Positions 21,769 to 34,418 of a stretch of DNA of 64,000 nucleotides are shown piece by piece. The stretch is from Halichondria panicea (lineage: Eukaryota > Porifera > Demospongiae > Suberitida > Halichondriidae): contig NC_087377.1 of assembly GCF_963675165.1 (NCBI RefSeq), forward strand, positions 10,836,632-10,900,631, read 5' to 3'. Under the pieces are notes generated by a model that saw only the letters and a program-made list of their open reading frames with translations, did not search any database and was not told the origin of the DNA. The position numbers and the translations under genes are program-made. Within the stretch, counting starts at the first letter, position 1. The number at the start of each line of letters is the position of its first letter.

Positions 21769-22610
21769 TTGCTACCACACAAGTCGACAACATCACAACC
21801 AACTGTTCCTACTTCCATTACCTTCAACTGGACAAAATGCAAGGACATACCAATCGATATTTCTGCGTACGGTCAGCCTGTGGCCATCAACGGGAAGCTG
21901 TACATGAAAGGTGCATGTGGGATTAAAAGGACTCTAGTGTACACACCAGATCAGGATAGCTGGGATGAGCTGCCACCTCCTCCAGTGAGTAACTTCACCA
22001 TAGCAACACTGAGTGGTCGACTATTAGTTGTTGGAGGTAAAGACGAGTCTACTAATGAGTAAAGATGCCATCCTAACATTCGATGAGAGCTCTCGACAAT
22101 GGGTCCAGTCACTTCCTGTCATGCCAAAAGAATTAACTTTGCCAGCAGTTGTTGGGACTCTACCAGTAACGAATGGATTACAGCCAAACCACTTCCCCAC
22201 ACTGATGTCTACAGAACTTGCCTATAATTGGAGACACAATGTATATAGTAGGTCAAAAAACTAAAAACGTGTTTCGAGCTCATGTACCCTCCCTCATATC
22301 ACGAGCCTGTTCTGGTTGGGATGAATTGGTCGCAAGAGTACCGTTCTTTTGGTCATCTCCCATCGCCATCGGCAACACGCTCTTGGCTGTGGGGGGTAGA
22401 TATAGAGCACTAGGAGGTAGCGCTATCTCAAGCATCCATTTGTACGATCCCACTAAAAACCAGTGGACACAATGTGGTGACCTTCCTGAGGAATTGGAGA
22501 ATGCATGTTGTTGGATTGAACTATCTTGCAAACTGTCTATACTTGGTGGTGAAAGAAGTTTCAGCAATATCAAATCTGTGTACACATCAATCCCCATTAC
22601 ACACTATTAG
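21769..22610 (+). pseudogene. kelch-repeat protein fragment with frameshifts
   Basis: Kelch signatures recur: FNWTKCKDIPID with GQPVAINGKLYMKG, YTPDQDSWDELPPPP, TLSGRLLVVGG, FDESSRQWVQSLPVMP, DTMYIVGQ, IGNTLLAVGG and YDPTKNQWTQCGDLPE. These give about five blades of a beta-propeller ending with a stop at 22608-22610. The reading frame changes near 22060, 22190 and 22235, so no single protein spans the region. No start with good context and no partner domain (BTB, kinase) is seen. A short partial repeat of the segment containing AHVPSLISR reappears at 22735-22765. It is most likely a decayed copy of a multi-gene family. Confidence 0.75.
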
Positions 22611-22765
22611 AGTGTTCGTTCATATACTTCTTCATATTAATTCCGTGTTCCTGCATTATAAATCATTGCATGCATGTGTTGAATTGTATTATATATTATG
22701 TTCACTTTTGGCTAAATATAAAATATAAAAGAGCTCATGTTCCCTCCCTCATATCACGTGTGTGG

Positions 22766-25400
22766 AAATTTGGTCCTGCCTTCACAACTCCTGCAGAGAG
22801 TGTGTGGGATAATGATAGTATAAACATTTTTGTAAGCCTGATGGACATACTGTGGTTATTTATTTCTTTGGCATTCTATATAGAGTCGTGTGGCCATTAT
22901 TTAATTGTATAGCAAATTTTAGGGGGATAATATATATGTATTCGTGGATTCAACCAAGCCGTAACTGCAAACATTCAATATATATACAGGTATACACTAA
23001 AAAAATGGTATCGTCAAAAAATATTCCATGTGAAGTTCACTAAATAGTTAATCCAGACTCTTGAAAATTATATACCTGCTATATAGAGGTTGTATAATTT
23101 ATACAAACCTATATAGTTGTGTTACAACCCCAGTCCGTAGAAAAGTTTACAGTGCTTGCACGTTTTTAATCAAAGGTGTTGTAACTCCATATACCTTTAG
23201 AAATAGAGGGCTGGAAAGTAGGCAAAGATCAGAGGGGCTGTCCCTGGGAAGGTCCCTATAAGCCCACTGTATATGTTGTCCGGGTTGTCCCTATACATAT
23301 ATGTATATAGCTGGCATATATACACACACATGCACATTAATCAATTAAGGTTTCCTGGCCCACATGCAGTGACATCCCACAAGTTTTTTTGAAGAAAGTT
23401 GTCTGAGTCCATACATATATATACAGAAGAGGAAAGGGATGCTCTAAACAGGAGCACATGCATGTACAGGGTATCATTGCCTACGCTAACTTAAGTAATG
23501 TATCATAGATATTGATTCGGTACACCTATACCGCAATAGGGGAGCCAGGTATAGGGCTGCCCCAATTATTCTAGAGTAATTTTAATAAGTGCATACATGC
23601 ATGAGGCTAAAAAATGGCTTAATAATTATAGGTATTATAATTATATATAATTATAGAGTCCAGAGAATAATTATGGTCCTGTAAACTTGATATTGAAGGA
23701 TATATTATAGTCACATTTACCCTAATTACCCTCACCCTTGGTTACCATGGTGACAATTTTTGCTCTGGAGCCACGGTGCATATGCAGTGTTACAAACCCA
23801 GTCTGTAGTAAAAATTATAGGAGGCCGGGAGGGAGAAAATCAACCATTTGTGTAATTATCTCTACAGCTTTTGCTTGCATGTTTCTATAGTGTGCAGGTT
23901 TTTGGGTCAATCCATACACACTATAGTATAGTTGTTTTTTTTGCTAATAAATAAACCATGAGGTTGTCTGTAATTTCCAGTCTGTCCACTATATTATTTG
24001 AAATTCACCATGTGCCTGCCAGCAACAGCTATACAAATGTGGTATGTATCTTACTGTATATCCACACATAATTATTAATGTGACGCTATATATAGATGTC
24101 TTTGTCCCTTAATTCTCTAGAACAGAAAATGGATGTCTGTTGTGGTAGTGTGGTTGTTTATCTTTCACTTTCAATGATAAGGTTTCTATATGAACTCTGG
24201 CTGTAAACACTTTAAGTGTATTCATATAGTATAGATTACACTATAAGAAGAAGCTATATATAAAGTGTATATACTTTTACCAGTAGCTCTCTAAAACCTG
24301 ACAGAATACAACAAAACGCACTTCTTTTGCACATTAGAACTTATATTATGATGGATGACTCAATGTGATAATAGATAAATATACGTACATCACATGCAGG
24401 CTGCATTTTATCATCAAAGGAAGCCATGCATTGTAAGTGGATATACATGCATGTACATACACATGTACTATGTGTACATGCATGGGATTTAGTAACCTTT
24501 GTGGAAAACTAAAGCCGTATATTCAGACATTCATCATCATAATCATACAGTTGAAACTGCCATTCACAGTCACATATATATTCCGTAAGACCTCGATTTA
24601 AAGTGAAACTTAAATAATGAAAGCACCGCGGGTGCTGATGCCTCGGTGGAGATGCTAAAGCTACAGCTACTAATAGCTAGCTTTTATACACACACTATAA
24701 TTATCATGATGAATAGTTTTGCATTAATTAATTATGTCCAGAATCAAAGAAAACATGACTAGAAGCCTATAGAAACTCTTACTTTACACTTCATTGATCC
24801 TTGTGCAGCTGTAGCAGTCTATACACACACAGACACACACACACACACAAACACTACCGTATACCTCGCTTGCACATGCGCACCGAGGCATAATAAGTGT
24901 TGCAATCTGCGCTGTGCTAATGACATATTCTGTACTAGGGTGAGTATAGATTAGGTAAAGACTTCAGAATGGATATTAAGCAACAATCCCATTTCCAGCT
25001 GGTAAAGACCCACTATACAATAAACATTAAGTGATCGTAGCTCGTGTGTTGTGTGAGGGTTATAATATAACTCCATTAAAGGGAACAACAAGAGGTAGGT
25101 CTGTTTCTGGTCAGGTTACTTCCCTGATTACGTGAGGCCAGGAGGGACAACAGCAACTTAGCCACAATATTTGCAGTGTCATCACTTTTTTAATTTCACA
25201 GTTTGTCTTTAATTTAAAAAGATTCACAACACATACAGGTAGAGGTATTTTAGGTTTTTGGCAACCAGAACATTGAGGATAGAACTGAGAATCGTCTCTA
25301 TATCCAACACCTATATATATAATTTATATATACTGTCAATTCCACTAGCTTGAGCCATTGTACGTGCTCTGTGTCAAAGCAAAAAGGCATCAAACACTTA
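22766..25400. other. AT-rich gene-poor stretch
   Basis: There are many short open frames but no recognisable domain. It contains a GCCTCGG-family copy (24621-24892, minus orientation) and numerous ATAATTAT and TATATA runs. I see no supported gene. Confidence 0.5.
24621..24892 (-). repeat. GCCTCGG-family element copy
   Basis: It runs from GAAAGCACCGCGGGTGCTGA to CACATGCGCACCGAGGC, with a short direct repeat ATAAT at both flanks. It is internally deleted relative to 21107-21638. Confidence 0.7.
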
Positions 25401-25869
25401 AAATGAGACCACATAATTATTGTGTTAGCATAGCAAAATTATTAACATTCATTGTAAAATACAAGATAATGCAAAGTTGAAACACTAGCTTACTGAATAT
25501 TGAAGTGTTGTAGCTGTACATGATATAATTATTGCAACACCCACTCAGTCTAAAGAATCGGCAACATGCCTTCCCCATTGTAACTACCATGCAGCCGGAA
25601 GTGCCGGAACAATCGTACCACAGGCCCACCAACTGCTGCCAAAACACCTGCCTCGGCACAGGCACTGTCCAGTGTCCTCCTCAACAACGATACGAACCCT
25701 GGAGGGGGGGACACCCATCACTACCGACTCTGCAGTGTGGATAACACACCCATTACAACACGTACACCCATTATAACCAACTGAATGTGTAACTGTGCCT
25801 CTCCCAGTGACACTTACAGCCCCTTTTTTGGCTTTGACCGTATTAATTTTACTACTTAGAATTCCCCTC

Positions 25870-26900
25870 CTTTCTTACACCACTTTCGGCGTTTTAATCC
25901 GACGGTACGAACATACTAAAGGCATACTATGGAAACAGTGTGGAAGTTTTCATTAACAGCTAGTGTATGCTAGACAACTCACCATCAGTGTGTCAGCACT
26001 GGCGATAGCACCTGACCTAGCAGCTGCATGCACGCATGGTGAGGGTGGGACACAAGAGGGGACCAGACGTCTGGTATATCTGTACGTGTGTGTGTGTGTT
26101 TGGAAGGGTGGTAAGTATAAAACACAAAGCTAACTGGATTAAATGGGCAGAATTTGGCGCTCTCTGTAATCATCTCGATTGGATGGAACCGTGAGGCCGC
26201 TGAAGTGTACCATTTGACTCAAAAGGAATGCTAATAAGACGGACATTTCACAATACATCCGTTATTAAGGGAGCACCAATCCTGTCGTTGTTGGTCCACA
26301 AGCCACAAGTTTCGGTCCCTTTAATTTCCCGACTTGTTTCCCATTTGTCAAACCACTATGGCTAACATCACCAAAGCACGCAGTTAAAAAACAGGGGACA
26401 TATTTTTCGGGTTAGCAGGTACTTCAATAACTTCAGCTACAGTCAGTCAAGAAATGGTAAGCAAACAATAACCCACATGATCGTGATGATGGTACTGTGT
26501 CCTTTGACTTTTCCATAATTCTGAGGATGCCTTCTCAGCTTTAACTGTACAGTTTTACCATGTGTTTGGTTCCTTAGGATCCTGTGATTCCCCTATCTGG
26601 GTTTCATCTTACATTTACTTGTAGAGTGTTTGTGACTTGTGCATGTAGCAGGAGAAGATTACAGAAACTGCTTCTGTAACTTGGTTCTAGGATTCTCCTT
26701 ATTTAGTCAAAACATTCAAACAATATTGCTTATAGCAATTGCACGTACGTGCAGCAACGGAAAAGTGACGATCTAGTTAGAAGTGAACAAGGACAGCAGC
26801 TTCAAGTAACGAATGGTCTGGAGGAAGTGCTCCACCTGGCTGTCAGTGCCTGCGTAATGTTGAAGAAACCTGTCCATTGAAAGCGGTCTAGTAAACGGCG
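25870..26900. repeat. diverged duplicate of 53900-54750 (and part of 62610-62890)
   Basis: Blocks such as CTTACACCACTTTCG, ACAGCTAGTGTATGCTAGAC and GTTAGCAGGTACTTCAATAA have counterparts in the same order near 53910-54510. The part from about 26570 to 26900 also matches 62610-62890 (GTGCTCCACCTGGCTG). It includes a degraded version of the exon at 54011-54222. Confidence 0.6.
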
Positions 26901-27043
26901 CAATAGCCACCATTCTTGAAATCATACAGGCACGTAAATGTTAAATTTGACTGAGTCACAGAACAAATTTTAAGTAACCCGAGTCTCTAACTGATTCTTT
27001 GTCCTTAAACAATTCTACATTTCAAGAAACTAGTTCCCTAATA

Positions 27044-27260
27044 CCGTACGGGTAGAAAATTTCGAGGTGTTTTTAATTTCGCGTTTTTCGTGGGTGGCTG
27101 CAGAACACGAAAATTAAAACCCGCGAAAGGCTTTGTTTACACATGCGAGATAGTGACACACCCTAACTCCACGAAATTTACTACCCGCGAAATTTTCCAA
27201 ATAAGACAGAATATTGAATTGCACGAAAATGTACACCCTCGAAATTTTCTACCCGTACGG
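27044..27260. mobile_element. TA-target MITE with CCGTACGGGTAGAAAATTTCG ends
   Basis: The terminal inverted repeats CCGTACGGGTAGAAAATTTC are near identical, and TA is duplicated at 27042-27043 and 27261-27262. It is 217 bp with no coding capacity. The ends resemble, but are distinct from, the CCGTATAGCGGG family. Confidence 0.85.
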
Positions 27261-27262
27261 TA

Positions 27263-28510
27263 ATGGTTTTTGCAGTCATATACACAAAAGCCAATGTATA
27301 TCTTGCTCGACTGTGCCATTATCGACCTATCTGACAGTGTGTTTGGTATACGTGGCGCTGTCAAGAGTTAGGTACGTCTATAGAGAGTGTACACCTGACT
27401 CCATCATAGCCTCATGTGTAAATTTATGTTCGCCCCCTAACACGTACTCTGCAGGAGTTATTATGTTACTGCTCAGATAATGGCAGTCTTATTTGTTTTC
27501 TCTGAGTATCTCAACAGGGAAAATCATGTATACACAGCAGTGGCGGATCTAGAAAAAGTGGTAGGCAGGTGCTGAGAAAGAGAAGCAAGGAGCCTCCCTT
27601 AAAAACAAGCGCGGTAGCGTGCAAAAATTGGGGTGTTAGGCCCCTTTTGACGTCATTTACGGTGGGTGCAGTCACTGTCATATCAAATTGGGTGTGCTTT
27701 GCGTGGTTCCTTTGAAAATACACTCATTGAACTTTTACCAGTCTCTATAGTGCAGCCATGACATAAGAATGTAAATTTAGGGAAATTTAATATGATTTTG
27801 ATGGCAATACTGCACTTTTTCAAGAGGCCACCGTTATCTAACGGTTTGCAGTCAGACCTCGAAACCACAGCTATACATTGTAGGGTTACGGTCATGCATT
27901 GTAGCTAGCTGTTTAGAGACTTCTGTCGATACGATAGAGAGAGAGAGTTCGAATAACTGTGGCTATGCATAAAATTATATATATGTTCGAACAAAATGTT
28001 TTCCAATAGTTGAGTATCTGCAATAATTGAGTATCTGTCACCGTCACTCCGCTGAAAAAGTTTTTGTTGGCCGTGAGTTCGGACTTGAATAGAGCTACTA
28101 TTAGCTTAGTGGTGTGAGCCGCTGTCCTCGAGAACAGGCGTTCAAAAATAGCAGGTGTTCGATAATCGGTTGTTTAGTCTACATGTTACATAGTTTTCTT
28201 ATACAACCAAACCTCATTACAAGACGAGTCCACCATGCATTTAATATGAATATAGACCAGCAAACTTTAGCAACACCTGAGGGAGGGACTGTACATTTCA
28301 CAGATTTACAACATGAATCAGGTCATTAAAATTAATGATCTTTGCCACATTAGTTGCAGTTTCACACACAACACATCCAAATGGTGCATCTCAACCTCAG
28401 AAATAACCATTGTGTGGTGGTAAGTGCAGTTGTATCATTGCTGAGCCAAGGTAGGTTTCAAGTTATGAATGGAACATAGATCTATACAACATGTTCAGTC
28501 CTACAGGCCA
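27263..28510. other. intergenic stretch with repeat relics
   Basis: It contains a GGCGGATCTAGAAAAAGTGG repeat edge near 27543 and sequence at about 28210-28440 that matches the region just upstream of the receptor copy at 43080-43240. That match suggests the receptor duplication extends 5' of the recognised domains. No complete gene is seen. Confidence 0.45.
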
Positions 28511-30222
28511 CCCCAGGACTGGTGCTATAAATATATATACCAGTAGAGAGAACCACTGGACTGGGTTGAATACCAGAGGGCGTGACTGTCAGCTATGAGT
28601 GCACTGTCACTGATGATGATGGTAGTCGCTCAACAATATGGCGAGGGACTGCATTCAACTGTCCCAGCAGCGCATCCCGGATCATCTTAATTCATTCTGA
28701 ACCTAATGGAGAGAGTGGTGCTTGTGGTGACTTTTCTGCCATGAGTGTTGGGGTTAGTGGAGATAACTACACCTCAAGACTCACTCTAACAGCAACTGCT
28801 GGGCTGAATGGAATGACTGTTGAATGTAGTCGGAGTGGTATAGTTATCGTCAGAAGCGGATACCTTAAGAACTGGAGGCAAGTATCAATTAATATTACAG
28901 TGCATCCAGCTTAGAGAGTAGATTACCCACACATTTGTGAGTAGCTGTACTTAAATGTAAATATCTTTCGATTGGAACATTTCTAAGAAATGGTGCTGGT
29001 ACCAATGTGTAGGTGAATAACCAAGCTACAACATACCCAAAAATGTTTCAGGTTTGTGGTGATTAATATAGAACAACAGCAAATTGTTATTGTTGGTAAT
29101 CGGTTAGAGTAATAAAACTTGTACAGCTAAGGTCCTAGACTTCATCACATAATTTTTCAATGGTTTAGGTTTCCTGACCATCCTTTATGGGTCTTACAAA
29201 TGTCCACAGTGCACATAATTCATGATTAACTGGTTTTTAGGTACACTTTTGGTTAGAGTAATAACACTTCTGTAGCTTAGTTTTCAAATTTCTGTAGTAA
29301 GTTCACAGATAAATGGGCTACATTTTGATTTCATTGCTGAGATAACACTGAAAAACTACATATTTTACTATTTTCTACTGTTTTGATGACATCAGCAGCT
29401 GCAAACCACAAACCAATGATGCTTTCAACCACAAGCTTAATTAAAAGTGGGCGTACAGTTATTGTACGCCCACTTACGTGGGTCTGGTGGAATGTGAACT
29501 ATGTATATGCTGTAGCACGGCCTTTCATTATTGTAGCTGTTGTAGCTGTTGTGTTTACAGCTTATTAGCTTTGTAAGCATAACAAGAACAATACATGAAA
29601 TGCATTGCATTGAAAGCTTGCCATCAACAGTTGGAGTACGTCGTGGGTCTGGTGGAATGTGACCCTGGAGTCCTGGGAACAAACCCTTCCTCTCAACGAA
29701 GTGCTGGCTCAGTGGTTTTACCCAAAGAGTAGTGACCTACAGTGGTGTGGTTCTCGGCTCTGTTGCTACCATAACATGTGACCCTCGGTATAATGTTGCT
29801 AACGAGTACAACAGGACCTGTATATTAAGTGACAGTCACTGGTGTAAAGGGACCCTGAGATGTGAGCAAGAAACTACAGCAGGTGAATGATAGCTCTGCA
29901 AACTGTGGCCTATGTAAGTACTGCGCCTATATACACTCATTTGTGAATATTGTTGTACTATAGGAAACAGTTTTTCTTTTGTTGCTCTTGCTGTTATTCT
30001 GATGTTCCTGCATGCTGACCCTGATTGTTGAAGTCTCCATTGGTGTCCTCATTGTACTGGCAAGTGAACAAGTGCAGGAGGTCTGAGAACATAACTGAAA
30101 CTGAAACTGAAACTGAAATGATGCTACCACCTGTGATATATGAAGAACCTGATGACATTAAACCAGACCCCTTCACTCAGGGTAACGTTGCTTATGAGCT
30201 ACATTTATGTGAACGAAAGTAA
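28511..30222 (+). pseudogene. Ig/sushi/TM receptor, copy 1, degraded
   Basis: This is a paralogue of the gene at 43321-45205. The Ig-like exon is recognisable (VSYECTVTDDDGSRST, YTSRLTLTATAGLNG), but TAA interrupts it near 28530 in a TATA insertion. The donor after AAGAACTGG is destroyed, and the frame runs into HPA-stop at 28914. The two FN3 exons are absent. A sushi-like exon (29630-29880) carries a 1-nt deletion near 29725 and an inverted-repeat hairpin at 29445-29475 just upstream. The transmembrane exon (from 29964) has indels, yet the tail is legible: TETETETEMM, VIYEEPDDIKPDPF and GNVAYEL. A hexamer run (GAAACT)n expands the tail start. It is clearly non-functional. Confidence 0.75.
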
Positions 30223-30682
30223 TTATTGGTGTTAGGAAATAATTATAGATCTAGCTGAATTTTTACTAGCCAGAATTGTTGAATTTAGTTAAGTCAAATA
30301 ATAATTATACTTTTGCGTTCGCATATAATATAGTTTTTTATTGTAAAATTCTTAGCTGCACATGTTACCTAATTATATGTATAATACATTTGGAATCCTC
30401 ATTACTGAGTCTACAAAATGGAGAATAATAATGGGGTGATGATAATTATACCGTGGTGATATAAAAAATTATATGCGAGCCATGCATTTTGGCCAATTTT
30501 ATGGCTACGAAAATGTTATGCGATAAACTTATTATTTTAAATGCTTTTCAAATTTGTTCACCTCTTACTGTATATCAGCCTATATTATTCAACTCTATCA
30601 GCCTATTATTATGCCAAATTTGTTCACCTCTTACTTTATATATCAGCCTATATTATTCAACTCTATCAGCCTATTATTATGC

Positions 30683-30768
30683 ATCGGTGCGCATGCGCAA
30701 GCGAGGTTTACGGTAGTATGTTTGTGTGTGTGTCTGTGTCAGTGTAGACTGCTATAGCTGCTCAAGGT
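30683..30768 (+). repeat. truncated GCCTCGG-family element
   Basis: It starts ATCGGTGCGCATGCGCAAGC and keeps the TGTGTGTGTCTGTGTC tract, then stops after GCTGCTCAAGG where a helicase remnant begins. A tandem duplicate of about 60 bp (TTCACCTCTTACT...) lies just before it. Confidence 0.6.
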
Positions 30769-31135
30769 ATTCTGAAAGATTTGGGTACCCAGGAGGGTCT
30801 GTCATCTCTTCACCAAGCTTGTGTGTTAAAGCAAATTGAATGTAAATCGGAACAATCCCTATATATCTGTGAACAAATGCAACAGTTTTTGGGTACTCAG
30901 TTTGTATTCGGCACAGCTCGTAACACAAATTCTCACTCAACCTTTCAAGAATAATCTTTGGTTCTAATGTATAGAAGATATTACCATGATCAGGGGGTAA
31001 TGCAACCAATACTGGCTCCTTCATACTTAGTTATTTGGATACAATATTATAGTGGCAGTAGCCATCACGTTAACTTCAGTGGGTATGATACTGCGTAAGT
31101 CACCAAGCGCTGCAAAAGCTCTTCTAATTGATTGT
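30752..31135 (-). pseudogene. RecQ-like DNA helicase fragment
   Basis: The minus strand reads AFAALGDLRSIIPTEVNVMA with a TAT(T/A) motif-III-like block near 31060. After a frame change it continues EPVLVALPPDHGNIFYTLEP into the start of the second RecA-like domain (RIQTEYPKTVAFVHRY, about 30880), stopping at about 30752 within the neighbouring repeat. Motifs I and II and the C-terminal motifs V and VI are missing. It resembles repetitive RecQ-type helicases common in sponges and cnidarians. The break before EPVLVALPP and both truncations make it a pseudogene. Confidence 0.6.
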
Positions 31136-31139
31136 TGTG

Positions 31140-33000
31140 TTTGCGGTTACCGCAATCATGTTCACAACTAACCAAACTAACCACTCGCTGACTCAGCTAG
31201 ACAAGTTCTACATTGGAACTTGACCAGGCGTTCTTTCAGACAACGAAAGGCTATAGAAGTGAAAACGGCTGGTTATCAACGTGAGAATGTACAAACATTT
31301 CAACTTCCAATAAAGAGATATGAAGCAGCTGATTGTTTTTTGTGGCATAAACCCTGCAACCGATACACAAAAGTTAGGACAAGCTATTTAATGTCTGCGC
31401 TAATTGCAAGCTGGAAGCTAACAAATACCGTCCACGTCGATAAAAATGCCAAAAAGAGCACATCGTCAAGTATCCTATGGCTAAGCTCTCTCCTATTAAA
31501 TGGCCATGCAGTCGGAAAATTGAGAATGATTGAAAGCAGAGAATAATTGTGGACTGTCTTGAAACTTGAAAGAGAACAAGTGATACGATGTTCAACCATG
31601 CACATCCCACGGGGGTAATCACAGCTCCCTGTTCCCTGTTCCTCATCTGTGATATGAAAACTCCGGCTTTCGCGCAAAAAGTCATGCCAACCAACTTAGA
31701 GATCGAGATATACATATTTCCCTTACAGTTATTGTAGAGCTAAGTACTTGTACACAGTGTATGAGGTGGTCCAATTTGTCTATGCCATTGTGTTGTGTAA
31801 CATTATCTCAAAATAGTTTCCTTTCTGGATAAAGCTTGAACTGGGGAAGCTTTGATATTTCCTGAACTAGATCTGCTGTGGCTCCAAGAGAGGATACCCC
31901 ACTTAACTTTTCCCCAAGTTCTTGTACAGTTATGTTTTCTAGGCTTAGTCATAATTCAGTAAAAGTGATGGGCATGCAGTACAGCTCATGGCAGCAACTT
32001 TAAAAGAGGACATTTTATGAACTGATAATGATTCAGGAGTAAAAGGTCTAGTGTGAACAGACCATAAAACCACAACGCACTTGACAGTCACCGCCTACTG
32101 CTACTTTGAGTATGACAACTGTTCTGCAAACCACTGTATTACCAGGAGTGTATGAAGAGGAGCATGCGACTCCCATGCACATTCCATTCTACATCCCGGA
32201 CTGAATCCGTCACTAACACTTGTAGTTGTGTAAACTGTTAGCCATGAATAAAATTAAATGTGGGCTGGAGGTACAAACCACAGCAGACCATGTGTGTGTA
32301 TGCTGATATCATTTTTAACTAATTAACCACTACACCTACGCACCCACTTAAGATGAGGTCTGATAGTGACGTGGTATGACATACTCATACCGAAACCTGG
32401 TTTACACTATAACTGCTACAGTTGGATACTCCTCTTCATACACTCCTGGTATTACCTATTATAGATGGGTAGTAATTTTAGCGTTTTCAGAGTTTTCTCT
32501 GTATTTAGGGTATTAATTTTGGTGGATTTGTAGCAAATTCATTACCACAATATCTAGATTGAGTTTTAAAGTTGAAAGAAGTTTGGAGTCAGATACAGAT
32601 GAAAAAAGGCTTAGCATACTCTCATGACAACTGTTCTGCAAACTACTGTATTATTATTGTTTCTACAGTAGTTATATACACCACATGGTTATCACACAAC
32701 CCACACACTCATTAACAGTCAGGTGATTTTCACTTACAATTATAACTACGTAGTATGACACTGGCATGAAAAAGTATTATAGCTTTGTGCATTTGCTATT
32801 GAAGTGCATGGGAGTCAGATATTCCTATGCATGCACTCCTGATAGTATCAAAGACTAAATCTCCTGATTTGTGAAACTAATCTTCGTATTGTGTGGTTAT
32901 GTCAGCATAACATTGGATTGCACATGCGCTAGTCTCACGAGATTGCAGGGAGGGGTCAAAGTGCGGCTAATTCATGAGTCATGATGAGAGAGAACTGTGC
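31140..33000. other. gene-poor stretch
   Basis: Overlapping open frames at 31220-31715 on both strands look coding-like in length only, and no domain was recognised. A near-repeat of TATGACAACTGTTCTGCAAAC occurs at about 32111 and 32622. A TAGTCTCACGAGATTGCAGG motif near 32931 resembles the MULE-like ends of 14599-15369. Confidence 0.4.
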
Positions 33001-33098
33001 ACGTGCGCAGCTTCAATGGAAATGATTACGTCAAGGAGTTTCAATAACATGTAGATGTCAGATGGTCGGATAGAACCGAGCAAGTCAAGTCTAGAGAG

Positions 33099-34418
33099 AT
33101 GGCTTCTGACTACGTGGCTCCTTCACAAGCCTTTCGGGTGTTTATGCTCCAAGAGATTTGCCAGCACCTGACTCCCAACGATGTTGAAAGCCTTCTCTAC
33201 ACAAATCAGCTACCCATGCCAGACCTTACTGAGAGTAGTAAAAAAGTTCTCATGAAGCTGGAGATGCGGGGCAAGTTCTCAGCATCCGACATAACTCCTC
33301 TAGCAGATATGATGAGAAACATACAAAGAAACGATTTGGCTAAGCGAGTCGAAAAGTTTCAGAAGTCCAAAAGTAAGAAAGAACATAAGAAGAAGGAGCG
33401 TTGTGCAGCAATGGATGCTCATGATTATATGCTTCAGAAATGCCAGATCACAGCAAGTATAACAACTATTAAACTGCAAACAAAAATCCTTTTGGAGCAG
33501 ATTGAAGAGCTAAAAAAAACTGCCTCGAAAATGGGTTATACAGAAGTGGAAAAAGTAATAAGAGACGCTATTGAAATCATTGAAGTGCAGTTCCAGGAGA
33601 AGCTGAAACTTGCCTCCAGTAAACTTCCCCAGCTGAGACAAGACAGTGTCGATTCCCTGGACAGTCCCCCATCTAGCCTGTGCAGTAGCGAGTATATTCT
33701 GGATGTTGTGCGGTCTCCAACGGGAACACTCGAGAGAGGACCTAGACCTTGTCCAGGTGCCGTATCCAAGACAAGGTCACTACCAAGAGGTAAGTATTTG
33801 GATAAGTAATTTTGTTATAACTTGTGTTTTACATAGACTGTATGAAGAAACCCTTGCTACCTCCAAGCATCTCCACACAAGTACAGGATTCAGACGATCA
33901 TGGCTATGATTATGTGGCTCCTGAAAGTTTCTCACCCCCAAAAAGTGAGCATCTCCATTACAGCTCTACAGACATTGCCCCCTCAAGTAGACAAGATAAA
34001 AGCAGAGGACGTTTAGTCACCGGTCGAGATAGTCTAGCACAACCATCAAAACTAAAGCCAGTTGTTTCTCCCAAACCCTCAAAACTAAAGCAAAACTCTA
34101 CCACCACCTCGACTAGTGACTACACAGGTGGTAGTGCAGACACCAGCACAGGTGATAGTGGGTTCGTAGACTCCGAGAAGTTCAGGAAGGAATGTCCTCC
34201 ACGTCTGTTACCAAGACACAACTACACACCTCTTAAAGCTGAGCAGAGAGAAACTGTTGGTTGTTATGCAACACCTGAACCTCAAGGTAAACACTGTCAC
34301 TAAATTACAATGATTACGACTATTGTATTTGTTTTGGCTTTGAAATGTTTTCATTTCTCACATAGATGCCGAAGTATGCCATGGCAAAAATGATTTGTAT
34401 GTGAACATTGCAAGATAA
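33099..34418 (+). CDS. death-effector-domain adaptor with tyrosine motifs (3 exons, 397 aa)
   Basis: Exons are 33099-33789, 33837-34286 and 34366-34418, with GT-AG introns, each splitting a codon after its first base. The stop is at 34416. Residues about 10-90 form a DED-like six-helix pattern (FRVFMLQEICQHLTPNDVES) with the RxDL motif at 77-80 (RNDL). Residues 110-175 are predicted helical, probably coiled coil. The rest is Ser/Pro-rich. DYVAP occurs twice (residues 4-8 and 255-259), a pYxxP context of the kind preferred by Crk-type SH2 domains. The last residues read LYVNIAR, a pYxN context of the Grb2 type. There is no caspase domain, so I infer a cytoplasmic adaptor linking death-fold to tyrosine-phosphorylation signalling. 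Intact frame and splice sites argue for a live gene. Confidence 0.8.

Noticed and set aside
31220-31715. Overlapping open frames of about 100 codons on both strands
   Set aside because: Mutually overlapping, no recognisable motif, and no convincing splice signals. Left as unsupported.
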